Positions 31,594-41,092 of a DNA stretch of 48,224 nt are shown in pieces. Numbering within the stretch: position 1 is the first letter of the stretch; every line of letters starts with the position of its first letter. Position numbers and translations under genes: made by a program. The notes under the pieces are model-generated. The model made no database searches. It was not told where the DNA came from and saw only the letters and a program-made list of their open reading frames with translations. This stretch comes from Desulfocicer vacuolatum DSM 3385 (GTDB lineage Bacteria > Desulfobacterota > Desulfobacteria > Desulfobacterales > Desulfobacteraceae), in NCBI RefSeq assembly GCF_900176365.1, contig NZ_FWXY01000028.1:1-48224 (forward strand), given 5' to 3'.

Positions 31594-32463
31594 TCAGGCG
31601 TCACTTGCCATGGAAGAGCCATTCCTATAGCCTTTTTTCCGGGCCTTGATGTCAAGATGAAGGGAGGAGACCAGCTCAAGGGCCGGAAAAAACGCGCGGT
31701 CCATTTTTCTTAAATCCACCACCTTTATATATTGACGGCAATGATCGCAGAGGTTAACCCGGTACTCTTTTTCTTCATCACTGAAAAAATAAAGCTGTTG
31801 ATCCTTGTCGTTATTCTCACAAAACACACACCCCATTCTGCCCACATTCCATCTGTGGCTGCAAAAGGAGCATTTTAAATGCCGTTTTCCATCCTCATCA
31901 AAAAAGGCCATGTCCGGTGGATTACCACAAATGGGGCAATATCCTTTTTTTATTTCCGCCAGGGGGGGCAGGTAGGTTTCAAGCTGTTCTGAACAGGCCT
32001 GAAGGCTTGGTACCATGCTGGAATAAGTGAAAAAAATCAATTCTGAAACCGGCACGTCTGATTTTCCTGCCTGCTGCTCCAGAACAGCGTCCTGATTGTT
32101 CAAAATGGCGGTTATTACGGTTTCCAGTTCAAACGTCTTTTCCTGCAATGCCCCTTTTAACACCTGGGCACCCCTGGATAATTCCGGAGCCAAATCCCGG
32201 GCCAGATCACAAATTTTTACGAACAGCACACCGGTTTCATCCATATCAATTAAAAATTCCGACGGATCGATTAAAGGCAGTTGACTTTCCTGCTTCATGG
32301 CAAGAAGATCGGAACTGATGATAATGGAAGAAAGCTCAATGTGAGATCGACTCTCCTCCTGGGCCAGAAATACCTGGCTGTAAAAATCCAGGATGGGCTG
32401 GTAAACAGGCCTGATCTTTTTAATCACATCTGCGGTCTTTTTTATCTGGTCCATGGTGTTCAT
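31594..32463 (-). CDS. fdhE: Formate dehydrogenase accessory protein FdhE
   Basis: A 289-residue cytosolic maturation factor needed for active exported formate dehydrogenases. Four CxxC pairs that bind iron are present in the C-terminal half: CPIC (in KKGYCPICGNPPDMAFF), CSFC, CVFC and CDHC. The ATG at 32463 has AAGGA upstream; the ATG at 32490 has none. It is last in the fdhA-fdhB-fdhE order, separated from fdhB by a repeat B. It converges on the regulator gene with only 29 bases between, containing a small fragment of repeat A (31566-31582). Confidence 0.93.
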   Translation of the reverse strand: MNTMDQIKKTADVIKKIRPVYQPILDFYSQVFLAQEESRSHIELSSIIISSDLLAMKQESQLPLIDPSEFLIDMDETGVLFVKICDLARDLAPELSRGAQVLKGALQEKTFELETVITAILNNQDAVLEQQAGKSDVPVSELIFFTYSSMVPSLQACSEQLETYLPPLAEIKKGYCPICGNPPDMAFFDEDGKRHLKCSFCSHRWNVGRMGCVFCENNDKDQQLYFFSDEEKEYRVNLCDHCRQYIKVVDLRKMDRAFFPALELVSSLHLDIKARKKGYRNGSSMASDA

Positions 32464-32502
32464 AGAAAAATTCCTTATCGTTTTAATCATGAGATGTTTT
32501 TA

Positions 32503-32641
32503 TTAGAAAATAAAATTTCCGGGCAAGCTAAGGCAGAGCCGCCCCCCCGAGGGGTAATAGGAACCGGCCAATTGAGCTGTCTACAGTTCCGGTCCGGGTC
32601 CCTTACCCGTCGGGGGGGCGGCATATTACCATTTTCCATAT
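32503..32641. repeat. Repeat B between fdhB and fdhE
   Basis: One repeat B with the long left end (TTAGAAAATAAAATTTCC, shared with the copy near 39000) and palindromic arms around CAATTGAGCTGTCTACAG. The right tail is shortened. Lying inside an operon, it could form a strong hairpin that reduces fdhE expression relative to fdhAB. Confidence 0.87.
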
Positions 32642-32691
32642 TGAATTCCCCATTCCCGGGAGAATCCAACATGGCATGGTATTGCAACCTG

Positions 32692-33408
32692 TTATACGCG
32701 CATCAACCGGGCAAGGGGAGAAACCATCCTCCTGAGGGCCACACTGCGGCTGATACCGCCCTTACGGGTGGCACCGGCAACAGCATATTCCGAATAAAGC
32801 TCAGGCTCAAACCCCACAAGATAAATCACATTTACTTCGTCGGGATTCAAAAGACGGGCCTTGGGGAACTTCTCCCTGGCCATCTTAAGTTTTTTCTCGG
32901 CAAGGCCCAGCATTTCATCCCGCTCCCCAAAATTCATGGCACCGGTGGGGCAGGCTGTGACACAGGCCGGTTTCAATCCATTGTGCACCCTGTCATTGCA
33001 CATGTCACACTTGGCCAAGGTGCCGTCGGCGGCTTTTCTGGGAACATCGTAGGGACAGGCTGCAATGATATCATCGGCATCCAGTTTTCTGGTTTCCCGG
33101 GTATAAATGATGGCACCTGTGGCATCATCCCGGTAAATGGCAGACTCATCATAGGCAGCTTCAAGGCAGGGGGCTTCCTCACAATGGCGGCATTGATCCG
33201 GAAAAAACAGCCACTCCAGCTTTCCATTAATGATTTCTTCCTTCATGCGCACAAGCTTATAGGTTTCAAAGGAGAGATCCCGGGGATTTTGATGACTCCC
33301 CACATTGATTGTCTCTTCAGCAGGAAGATCATGCCATTGCTTGCATGCCACCTGACACGCCCTGCAGGCAGTACAGATGGTTGTATCTATAAAAATTGAT
33401 TTAGACAT
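32692..33408 (-). CDS. fdhB: Formate dehydrogenase iron-sulfur (beta) subunit
   Basis: A 238-residue electron-transfer subunit with four 4Fe-4S clusters. The cysteine groups are CTACRACQVACKQW (near 12), CRHCEEAPCLEAAY (near 73), CPYDVP, and CDMCNDRV with CVTACPTGAM. It accepts electrons from the Sec catalytic subunit encoded directly upstream. No C-terminal membrane anchor is seen and no cytochrome b gamma subunit is nearby, so the complex is probably a soluble periplasmic FdhAB of the Desulfovibrio type, which passes electrons to cytochrome c3-like proteins. It would be carried out through the Tat signal of FdhA. AGGAGGA before the ATG overlaps the fdhA stop. Confidence 0.94.
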   Translation of the reverse strand: MSKSIFIDTTICTACRACQVACKQWHDLPAEETINVGSHQNPRDLSFETYKLVRMKEEIINGKLEWLFFPDQCRHCEEAPCLEAAYDESAIYRDDATGAIIYTRETRKLDADDIIAACPYDVPRKAADGTLAKCDMCNDRVHNGLKPACVTACPTGAMNFGERDEMLGLAEKKLKMAREKFPKARLLNPDEVNVIYLVGFEPELYSEYAVAGATRKGGISRSVALRRMVSPLARLMRV

Positions 33409-33421
33409 GGTGTCATCCTCC

Positions 33422-36400
33422 TTAAAGCTTTGTCACATTGACCATAAAGGCTTTGGTTTCAGGAATCCGGGTGTTGGGATCACCTGCAGGCGGGGTCAAA
33501 AGATTGGCGCTCTCTTCGGTGCCGGTGGCAGGCCATCTCCAGCCATAATGCCAGGGGATACCCACCTGATGCACGGTGGCATACCCAATGGTAAAGGGCT
33601 TGAATCGTTTGGTAACAATGGCGGTGCACTCCAGATTGGCCCTTGCACTGGATACCAAAACCCGCTCTCCATTTTTAATGCCCCGAAGTTTTGCAAGTTC
33701 CTCACTCATCTCCACAAACACATTGGGCTGCAGCTCCATGAGCCATTTCTGGGGCCGGGTCATGAGACCTGTCTGCCAATGCTCAGACACCCGGTAGGTG
33801 GTGCCCACAAAGGGAAATCTGGGATCACAGCTGGCATGCCCGTCCTCTTTGGTGGAATACACCACCGCCGTGGGATTGACCATGCGGGAGCTGAAGTAAT
33901 TTTTTTCCACAGGACACTCCAAAGGCTCATAATGCTCTGGAAAGGGGCCGTCTGCCCTGCCCGGTCCAAAAATCTGCCCAAATCCGTGTTTTCGCATGAT
34001 AAAGGGCTGTTTGGCATCGCTTCTCCGGGTTCCATCGGGATTTTCCAGGGGATACCATCCGCCGTCGGGGACATCGCCCAGCCATTTTTTGGAGGTATAT
34101 TTGCCGTCCTTTGACTCTCCGGCAAATTTAATGACCCATTGCTTGTCATCCCAGGGATGGCCCTTGGGGTCCACCGATGCGCGATTGTAAAGAATCCGTC
34201 GATTCACCGGCCAGCACCAGGCAAATTCAGGATACAGCCCGATGTTGTTTGCAGCATCTTTTTTACTCCTCCTGGCGGACATGTTTCCCTTTTCCGTATA
34301 GGAGTTGCAATAGAGCCAGTTACCCGAAGAGGTTGACCCGTCAGCCTGGAGCCAGGCAAAACTGGGCACCAGGGTTCCCTTTTTGCAAAGTTTTCCTTTT
34401 ACTGTAACATCTTTTACAAAGTAACCGTTAATTTCTTTGGCAGCCTTGTGGGGATCATAGGCTCCGTTGGTCTCATAATCCCATTTCAAATTCAAAATGG
34501 GATGTTTAAAAACCCCGTCAGAAGCTTTGTATTTTTCTTTGATCCTGTGGCCGAGTTCCATGATAATATCGCCGTCGGGACGGCTGTTACCAAGGGGTTT
34601 AGGCCCCTGATACCGCCATTGCATCCACCGGCCGGAATTGGTGATGCTGCCCTCTTTTTCCACAGAAACCGATGCCGGAAGCATGAACACTTCAGTTCCG
34701 ATTTTAGACGGCTCTGCCCCGGGTCCCCGCCAGAAAGAACCGGTCTCATTGTCAAAAATATTCACATTGACCATCCAATCGAGCTTTTCCAGGGCTTTTC
34801 TGATCTTTGATGCATTGGAACCGGAGCAGGCAGGATTTTGTCCCCAGGCAAAAAACCCCTCCAGATTTCCCTTATACATGGCATCAAACAGATCAAACCA
34901 GGAGTACACGGCCCCGTCATCCACCTTGGGCAGCCAGGTGTATCCAAATTGATTTTCAGGGATGGCCTTGTCACCAAAAAAGGATTTTAAAAGACTCACA
35001 GAATATTTAGGATAATTTTGCCACCAGTTGGCAGAAAGAGGGTCATTGCTTTTGGGGGTATATTTTTTATTATAAGCCTCAAGGGTGTCATTGGAGGCCC
35101 TGGCTGTTTTAAGATAACCCGGCCAGATATGCCATAAAAGACAATGATCCGTGGAACCCTGGACATTGGATTCACCCCGAAGGGCGTTGACACCGCCACC
35201 GGCAACCCCCATGTTGCCAAGGAGCAGCTGAATCATGGCCATGGTACGAATCATCTGGGTTCCCACTGTGTGCTGGGTCCAGCCCATGGCGTACATGATG
35301 GTACCGGCCTTTCCCGTTTTTCCTGTTGCGGTATAGGTTTCATACACCTTTAATAAATCTTTTCCGGCCGTACCTGTAACCTTGACCACTGTGTCGATAT
35401 CATATCGCTCATAATGCTTTTTCATGAGTTGAAAAACACAATGTTTATCCTTAAGGGTTTTGTCCATCCTGGGGATGCCCTTGTCATCCATTTGAAAGGC
35501 CCAGGAAGATTTGTCATACCCGCCCATGGAGGGACCGTCTCCGCTGTTCTTGCGATATCCGGAAAAAAGCCCGTCTTTAAATCCAAAAGATTCATCCACA
35601 AGAAAGGAGGCATTGGTGTAAGCGGCGGTGTACTCCTTGTTATAGAGATTATTGTCCAGAATGTATTTAATCATGCCCCCGAGAAAGGCAATGTCCGTTC
35701 CGGACCGTAAGGCTGCATAGATATCTGCCTTGGCTGAGGTTCTTGTGAACCGCGGGTCCACATTGATCAAGGGTGCACCCTTTTCCATGGCTTTTGTAAC
35801 GTATTTAAAAGAGATGGGATGATTTTCAGCAGCATTGCTTCCCATGATGAGAATGCAATCACTGTTTTGAATATCAATCCAATGATTTGTCATGGCACCG
35901 CGTCCAAACGACTCTGCCAGAGCCGCTACAGTTGCGCTGTGTCAGATACGGGCCTGGTGTTCCACATAGACAAGTCCAAGGGAACGCATCAATGCCTGGT
36001 AAATCCAGCACTCCTCATTGTCCATGGCTGCGGACCCCACAGATGCCATGCGGGTGGTGCGGTTGACGGTCTGCCCCTTGGCATTGGTGGTTTCAAAACT
36101 TGTGTCCCTGGTTTTTTTAACCCTTTCGGCAATTTTATCCAAGGCCCAGTCCCAGGACACCGTCTGCCATTTATCCGAATAGGGTGCCCGGTACATGGGT
36201 TCGGTGAGGCGATTTTCATTTTCTGTGAGCTGTTTTAAAGAAGAGCCCTTGGAACATAAGGCCCCCCGGTTGATGACGTGATCGGGATCACCTTCTATGT
36301 TGATCACCCTGCCGTCACCGCGCTTGCTGGTGTGTACAATGGCACCACAACCCACGGCACAATAGCAGCAGATGGTGGTGGTTTCCTTTGCATACCGGGT

Positions 36401-36517
36401 TTTCAGCATGCCTGCATGGGATTTCACCGGCTTAAGGTCAAATCCCAGACCGCTGACAGCAATACCGGCAGCGGCGGCACCGGAAAACTTCATAAAATCT
36501 CTTCTATCAAGTTTCAT
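33422..36517 (-). CDS. fdnG: Selenocysteine formate dehydrogenase alpha subunit, Tat-exported
   Basis: One gene of 1031 residues read through an in-frame TGA (minus strand, 35944-35942) as selenocysteine 192, in EHQARI-Sec-HSATVAALAESFGRG. This matches the Sec position of exported FdnG/FdhA enzymes. The N-terminus RRDFMKFSGAAAAGIAVSG is a twin-arginine signal. TICCYCAVGCGAIVHTSKRG binds the first 4Fe-4S cluster; SMGGYDKSSWAFQMDDKG, VGTQMIRTMAMIQLLLGNMG and the C-terminal RYRVSEHWQTG-like region (TTYRVSEHWQTGLMTRPQKW) are typical of this family. It oxidises formate in the periplasm. The ATG at 36517 is chosen because AAGGGAG lies upstream and the Tat motif follows at once. First gene of the fdhA-fdhB-fdhE operon; a repeat C sits just upstream. 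Confidence 0.95.
35912..35931 (-). promoter_or_regulatory. Candidate SECIS element in the exported formate dehydrogenase gene
   Basis: Eleven bases after the TGA on the minus strand CTGT can pair with GGCAG-type sequence, leaving a loop containing GGCTC; an alternative is CTCT-GGC-AGAG at 35922-35912. The fold is less clear than in the cytosolic fdhA gene, but SECIS sequences vary widely and the position is right. Confidence 0.42.
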
Positions 36518-36584
36518 GTAACAATATCTCCCTTTGTTATGGTCCATGCCTGGGTGGTTCTATCCATTATTGATTTTTTTATAT

Positions 36585-36749
36585 CTCAACTTTCGGTGTT
36601 CGCATTTCGTGGTGGAGTCAGGCTTTCGTTATTGACATTATCGAGGCTTTTTTCGTTGGCAAAGGCCTTGGTCGATAACATCAATAACAAAAGCCTGACC
36701 CCGTCGGCATTTAAAAATGCCGACTTTGAAATGAAGCCCGAAAGTTGAG
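36585..36749. mobile_element. Repeat C copy 3, MITE-like, with target duplication
   Basis: 165 bp with perfect 12-bp terminal inverted repeats CTCAACTTTCGG and CCGAAAGTTGAG. TTTATAT occurs on both sides (36578-36584 and 36750-36756). The right-hand duplicate is the first part of a repeat A, so the element inserted at the edge of an existing A. It lies about 70 bases upstream of the fdnG start. Confidence 0.93.
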
Positions 36750-36842
36750 TTTATATGAAACACTCTGTAAATCAGGGATGTATTTCAAGCCTTGTTGTGG
36801 GCAGATCCAGATCAGAATACGGTCTGCCCGTGGCAGTTATAT
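36750..36842. repeat. Repeat A copy
   Basis: Full repeat A from TATATGAAACACTC to CTGCCCGTGGCAGTTATATGG, with both internal hairpin parts. It abuts repeat C copy 3. Confidence 0.9.
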
Positions 36843-36898
36843 GGCAATAACACAGGGAGGTTACAGAAAGGTTACACACAACGGTTATAAAAACAAAA

Positions 36899-36940
36899 AC
36901 GCCCTTTTCCGGCAATCTGACCCACCGGAAAAGGACGTCT
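36899..36940 (-). terminator. Intrinsic terminator of the BCCT transporter gene
   Basis: CCTTTTCCGG (36903-36912) pairs with CCGGAAAAGG (36925-36934), extended by ACG/CGT after one mismatch. On the minus strand the stem is followed by GTTTTTGTTTTT. It lies about 85 bases after the transporter stop codon. Confidence 0.8.
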
Positions 36941-37023
36941 TTTAAATGAAATCGCATGGCAGTAATAAATCACTTGCCACGAACAAAATTAAAACTCAAA
37001 CAATTAAAATCCTGAAAGCATGA

Positions 37024-38637
37024 TCAATGATCGGGCTGTAGATCTTGTTTGGAAAAGGATTGGGACACTGTGGCATTTGCAGCAGGGGCAGGTTTAATTT
37101 CACCGGTGGCAAGTTTCATATTTTTCACAAACCCCACACACATGACCAATCCCAAAAGAAGGATGGGCAATCCACACACAACCACCGCCGTCTGCAACGA
37201 TTTAAGGCCTCCGCTCATGAGCAGCACAAAGGCCATACCGGCCATCATGGCCCCCCAGAAAATTTTCAATAAATTGGGAGCATCCTGTTCATCTGTGGTG
37301 GATTCATAGGACGAAGAGGTCATGTTAGCAAGGGTCAGGGTCATGGATTCAGCCAATGTCACAAAAGAAAACACAATGGCCAGAAAGCCCATGATATTAA
37401 GAATTCCGGGCAGGGGCAGATTCTTTAAGAAAGCAAATAATGCCACTTCAGTTCCAAATTTGCTGATCTCTTCGGAAATGGCAATTCCCTGGAAATGTTC
37501 CATAAAAATACCGGCACTGCCAAACACACCAAACCACACCACAGCAAACAGTGACGGAGCAAAAAAGTTAACCATAACAAACTCTTTAATGGTTCTGCCC
37601 TTGGCAAGTTTCACCAGAAACAGCCCCACCATGGGGGCAAAGGCCAGCCACCATGACCAGTAAAAGATGGTCCATCCACCCACCCAGCCCGTTTGAAGGG
37701 CGGGTTCCAGATAAAGAGACTGCCGGGTAAGGGAACTTAAATAGTCACCCAGGGCAGAGCTGGTGTTGTTCAATATATAAAGGGTGGGACCAAACAAAAA
37801 CACCCAGAGAAGCAGGGCAAAATAGATATAAACATTGAGATTACTGATTATTTTGATACCCTTGTGCAACCCTGTGCAGGCGGCCACAGTATAAAAAACA
37901 GCCATGGAGGCAATAATGGCAAACCACAGGAGCAGGACAGAATCCATGGTTGAACCCATGACATATCCCATGCCAGCTCCCAGCTGCATGGCACCAATAC
38001 CAAGGGAGGTACCAATACCGGCAACAATGCTGAAAATACAAAGTGCGTCAATGAGATTACCCGCAAGACCATTGACTTTTTCGCCCAAAAGGGGATAAAG
38101 GCCTGTGCTGATCTTAAATGATTTTCCCTGGTTGTGATATAAAAAAGCAATGAACAGTCCAAATGCCGTATAGGTGGCATAGGGATGTAAACCCCAGTGA
38201 AGGAACACAGTGCGCAAAGCACCTTCGGCAGCCTCGGCAGACCGGGGTTCAAGCCCTGTGAATCCTGCGGGGTTGGTGTAATTACCCAGGGGTTCTGCCA
38301 CACCGTAAAACACAATACCAATGGCAATACCCGAAGTCAGGGCAATGGCAAACCATGAAAAAAAAGACATTTCAGGCTGGGCATCTGCTCCGCCCAGGCG
38401 AATGTCACCATACCGGCCCAAACCGGCCCACAGCACAAATACAAACAAAGCGCCCACACCCATGGCATAGAACCAGCTGAAGTATTTAATACAAAAGCTA
38501 AATGCCCCATTGGCAGCCACCCCCAGTTGATCCGGCAATATGGCTCCAAACACAACAACGGCCACCAGCAGCAATGCCGGTGGATAAAACACCTGTTTAT
38601 TAACAAGTCCGCTTATTCCCTTTTTACTTTGCGTCAT
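37024..38637 (-). CDS. BCCT-family betaine/carnitine/choline transporter
   Basis: A 537-residue inner-membrane transporter of the BCCT family (OpuD/BetT/CaiT), with about twelve membrane segments. Landmarks include FSWFAIALTSGIAIGIVFYG, GVAEPLGNY, HWGLHPYATYT and WTIFYWSWWLAFAPMVGLF, the last being the tryptophan-rich substrate-binding helix. It imports quaternary amines, by Na+ symport or by exchange. The MttB-family methyltransferase on the same strand upstream makes glycine betaine or a similar methylated amine the likely substrate, used as methyl donor rather than only as osmolyte. The ATG at 38637 fits AAGGTG better than the GTG at 38646. The gap to mttB is packed with repeats, so the two may be separate transcripts. 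Confidence 0.93.
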   Translation of the reverse strand: MTQSKKGISGLVNKQVFYPPALLLVAVVVFGAILPDQLGVAANGAFSFCIKYFSWFYAMGVGALFVFVLWAGLGRYGDIRLGGADAQPEMSFFSWFAIALTSGIAIGIVFYGVAEPLGNYTNPAGFTGLEPRSAEAAEGALRTVFLHWGLHPYATYTAFGLFIAFLYHNQGKSFKISTGLYPLLGEKVNGLAGNLIDALCIFSIVAGIGTSLGIGAMQLGAGMGYVMGSTMDSVLLLWFAIIASMAVFYTVAACTGLHKGIKIISNLNVYIYFALLLWVFLFGPTLYILNNTSSALGDYLSSLTRQSLYLEPALQTGWVGGWTIFYWSWWLAFAPMVGLFLVKLAKGRTIKEFVMVNFFAPSLFAVVWFGVFGSAGIFMEHFQGIAISEEISKFGTEVALFAFLKNLPLPGILNIMGFLAIVFSFVTLAESMTLTLANMTSSSYESTTDEQDAPNLLKIFWGAMMAGMAFVLLMSGGLKSLQTAVVVCGLPILLLGLVMCVGFVKNMKLATGEIKPAPAANATVSQSFSKQDLQPDH

Positions 38638-38756
38638 CACTTTCACCTTTTTTTACCCAAACAATCCAGCCGGAAAATTGACCGGAAACAGTTAACGATT
38701 CATCCCGCATGTTTACGGAAAAATTAAAACTGTGGTTCTGACAGCAATAAACATAC

Positions 38757-39255
38757 CATAAATGAAAACACCCCTCTGATTTGTGGCATATTTCATATAA
38801 CGGGCATATCCCGGCGGACACAACAAATATATAAAATGGCATTATACCGCCCATTTTTTTAACCGTCGGGAGTATAAAATTTTTTTACACACCCCTGTTT
38901 GGTTTTATTTTTTATAAAAACTTTTTTAGTCCTTTTTTATAATTGCCACGGGCAGACCATATTCTGATCCGGTTCCCATTGCCCATCGGGGGACGGCCCT
39001 GCCTTAGCTTGTCCGGAAATTTTACTTTCTAACTCAACTTTCGGTGTTTGCATTTCGTGGTGGGGTCAGGCTTTCGTTATTGACATTATCGAGGCTTTTT
39101 TCGTTGGCAAAGGCCTTGGTCGATAACATCAATAACAAAAGCCTGACCCCGTCGGTACATTTAAAAATGCCAGCTTTGAAATGAAGCCCGAAAGTTGAGT
39201 TTCTAATAAACGGGTATCTCCCGGCGGACACAACAAATACAGAAAGTGGTATGAT
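38757..39255. repeat. Cluster of broken A, B and intact C repeats
   Basis: The gap between the BCCT and MttB genes holds pieces of several repeats: A fragment (38757-38800), B right-end fragment (38800-38872), A fragment (38938-38976), B left half (38977-39032), repeat C (39033-39199) and another B right-end fragment (39207-39255). It reads as an A-B region broken by the C insertion and by deletions. Between 39319 and 39513 nothing is recognised apart from AT-rich sequence. Confidence 0.8.
39033..39199. mobile_element. Repeat C copy 4, MITE-like, with target duplication
   Basis: 167 bp with perfect 12-bp ends CTCAACTTTCGG and CCGAAAGTTGAG. TTTCTAA occurs immediately on both sides (39026-39032 and 39200-39206). 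The target was the left end of a repeat B (TTAGAAA on the other strand). Confidence 0.93.
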
Positions 39256-39276
39256 GACATGATATCAATAAACGCA

Positions 39277-39318
39277 AAAAGCCTTTTTCCATGAAGTGAG
39301 TCATGGAAAAAGGCTTTT
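39277..39318 (-). terminator. Strong intrinsic terminator downstream of mttB
   Basis: AAAAGCCTTTTTCCATGA (39277-39294) and TCATGGAAAAAGGCTTTT (39301-39318) form a perfect 18-bp stem with a 6-base loop. T-runs follow in both orientations. It lies about 195 bases beyond the methyltransferase stop codon on the minus strand. Confidence 0.85.
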
Positions 39319-39513
39319 AAAATTAACGGTTTCATCTTATCAAGTACTGTTCAACCCAAATATGCGAAATTTCCATGGCTGATGAACCTTGATAAAAGAG
39401 TTAGAGCTTATTGATTTACCATTTTCAAAACTCAGACCGCCATATTTTATGGGTGTCATATTGGATAAACGGTAAATTGAAAGCTGCTGACTCCCTAAAA
39501 AATTCAAAAACAA

Positions 39514-40947
39514 TTATTCACCTTTACGATGATTGACATAGTCCACAAGGGCTTTTTCAATTTCAGGGTCAATGGCCGGTCGCTGATAACTTTCCAGCCG
39601 GGATGCCAATGCCTTTTTTGCCCGCTGTTCCATGGTCATGCCACCGTTTCTCTGCCAGGCATCATAAGATTCATGGGAAAATAACTGGGACTGAAAATAC
39701 TCGCTGCGGCACAATTTAAATGTCCTGGGCTGGGTAAGGTATTGTCCACCGATACCTGCTTCATCTATGGCTTTAATTTCCAGTTCCAGGTCTTCTTCAT
39801 TCACATCCATGGGCTTCATAAGCTTTCTGAGCATGCCGCAATACTCTTCATCCATGAGAAATTTTTCATAACTCTGGGAAATATGTCCCGCCATCTGCCC
39901 ACAGGCGTGGAGAATGAAATTCACGCCGTTGCGAACAGAGGTTTGAAGCTGCATACTTGCCTCGTATCCGGCCTGGGCATCAGACACATGTGCATCACAA
40001 AGCCCACCACCGCTACGGCTGGGAAGATTGTAGAATCGCGCCATCTGGGCTGTGGCAGAAATCAAAACAGACTGCTCTGGAACCCCCACTGCCGCAGCAC
40101 CGGTCTTAAAATTGGTGGCTGTGGATGTGGAGCCGTAAATCACAGGCGTACCGGGGTTCACCAGTTGAGCCAGGGCAATTCCTGCCAGCACCTCAGCGTT
40201 GATCAGGGTCATCATCCCCGGCATGGTCACAGGACCGGATGTCCCGCCAATGACCATGTTGGCAATGACAAGGGCCTGACCATGGGCCGCAAGCTCCATC
40301 AATGCGCCTGTCATTTCGTCGGAAAATTGTAAAGGGGTCAGTGCATTGATCAGGGAAACCGAGCGGGCCTTGTCCTTTACCTTTGATTTATCCCCGTTGC
40401 AAAAGGCAATGGCCAGCATCTCAACCAGATCCCCGGCAATCTCCCGGTTGGTCTGGCAGCCCATGAATGCTTTATCACAATAAAGAATATTGGACAGTAC
40501 CATATCAAGCCCCTGGGTTTCCGGGGGCACATCTTCGGGATCAATCATGAGATACCCGTTCATGTCAACGGTATCTGAGGTCTGCACCAGTTTGCAAAAG
40601 TTATTATAATCTTCCATGGTACCGGTGCGCTGTTGTCCGCCTTCAGTTGCCATGAACGGTGCGCCATAGGCAGGAAGAAAAACAAAATCATCGCCGCCGA
40701 TGGTAACGGTGTGCTCAGGATTCCTGGCGTGGACCTTAAAGGTTGAAGGCGCGGTTTCCAAAGCTTTTTTAATATCGCTCCTGTCAAAAAAAACCGTCTC
40801 ACCCACCACCTTGAAACCATTTTCCTTAAAAAGAGCAAGGGCCTTTTCATCATTAAAGGCAACCCCTGTCTGTTCTAAAACAGTCATGGAAGCATTGTGA
40901 ATTTTCTGCAACATCTCATCTGTTAACGTCTGCATTCTGTCATACAT
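39514..40947 (-). CDS. MttB-family (non-pyrrolysine) methyltransferase
   Basis: A 477-residue member of the trimethylamine methyltransferase family (COG5598). There is no in-frame amber codon, so it is the non-pyrrolysine branch, whose studied members demethylate glycine betaine, carnitine or proline betaine and pass the methyl to a corrinoid protein. Family features: LPAYGAPFMATEGGQQRTGT near 95, FMGCQTNREIAGD, IYGSTSTATNFKTGAAAVG, and GGGLCDAHVSDAQAGYE near 320, the region where Pyl stands in true MttB. ATG 40947 is eight bases after TGAGGTG; the GTG at 40956 overlaps that site. No corrinoid protein or corrinoid:THF methyltransferase gene is adjacent, so they must be elsewhere. The BCCT transporter downstream supports a betaine substrate. 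Confidence 0.9.
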   Translation of the reverse strand: MYDRMQTLTDEMLQKIHNASMTVLEQTGVAFNDEKALALFKENGFKVVGETVFFDRSDIKKALETAPSTFKVHARNPEHTVTIGGDDFVFLPAYGAPFMATEGGQQRTGTMEDYNNFCKLVQTSDTVDMNGYLMIDPEDVPPETQGLDMVLSNILYCDKAFMGCQTNREIAGDLVEMLAIAFCNGDKSKVKDKARSVSLINALTPLQFSDEMTGALMELAAHGQALVIANMVIGGTSGPVTMPGMMTLINAEVLAGIALAQLVNPGTPVIYGSTSTATNFKTGAAAVGVPEQSVLISATAQMARFYNLPSRSGGGLCDAHVSDAQAGYEASMQLQTSVRNGVNFILHACGQMAGHISQSYEKFLMDEEYCGMLRKLMKPMDVNEEDLELEIKAIDEAGIGGQYLTQPRTFKLCRSEYFQSQLFSHESYDAWQRNGGMTMEQRAKKALASRLESYQRPAIDPEIEKALVDYVNHRKGE

Positions 40948-41092
40948 TTTAAGCACACCTCAAAATATGTTCAGCCCGCCGGGCAGGCCTTTGTTAAATT
41001 AAATCACATCAACTCCAATGTGGAGCGCACAAAATAATTATCAAATTTCAAACTGGGGAATGCAACCTGCATGCCATCATTTATTTTTTACG

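Noticed and set aside
35942-35944. TGA in the exported formate dehydrogenase read as a pseudogene mark
   Set aside because: Same reasoning: Sec position, intact frame and conserved HSATVAALAESFGRG after it.
39340-39480. Short frames in both strands downstream of mttB
   Set aside because: Frames of about 20-40 codons with no ribosome site or family resemblance; the region is treated as non-coding.
39514-40947. Methyltransferase as a pyrrolysine protein
   Set aside because: No in-frame TAG interrupts the gene and its length is that of the non-pyrrolysine branch.
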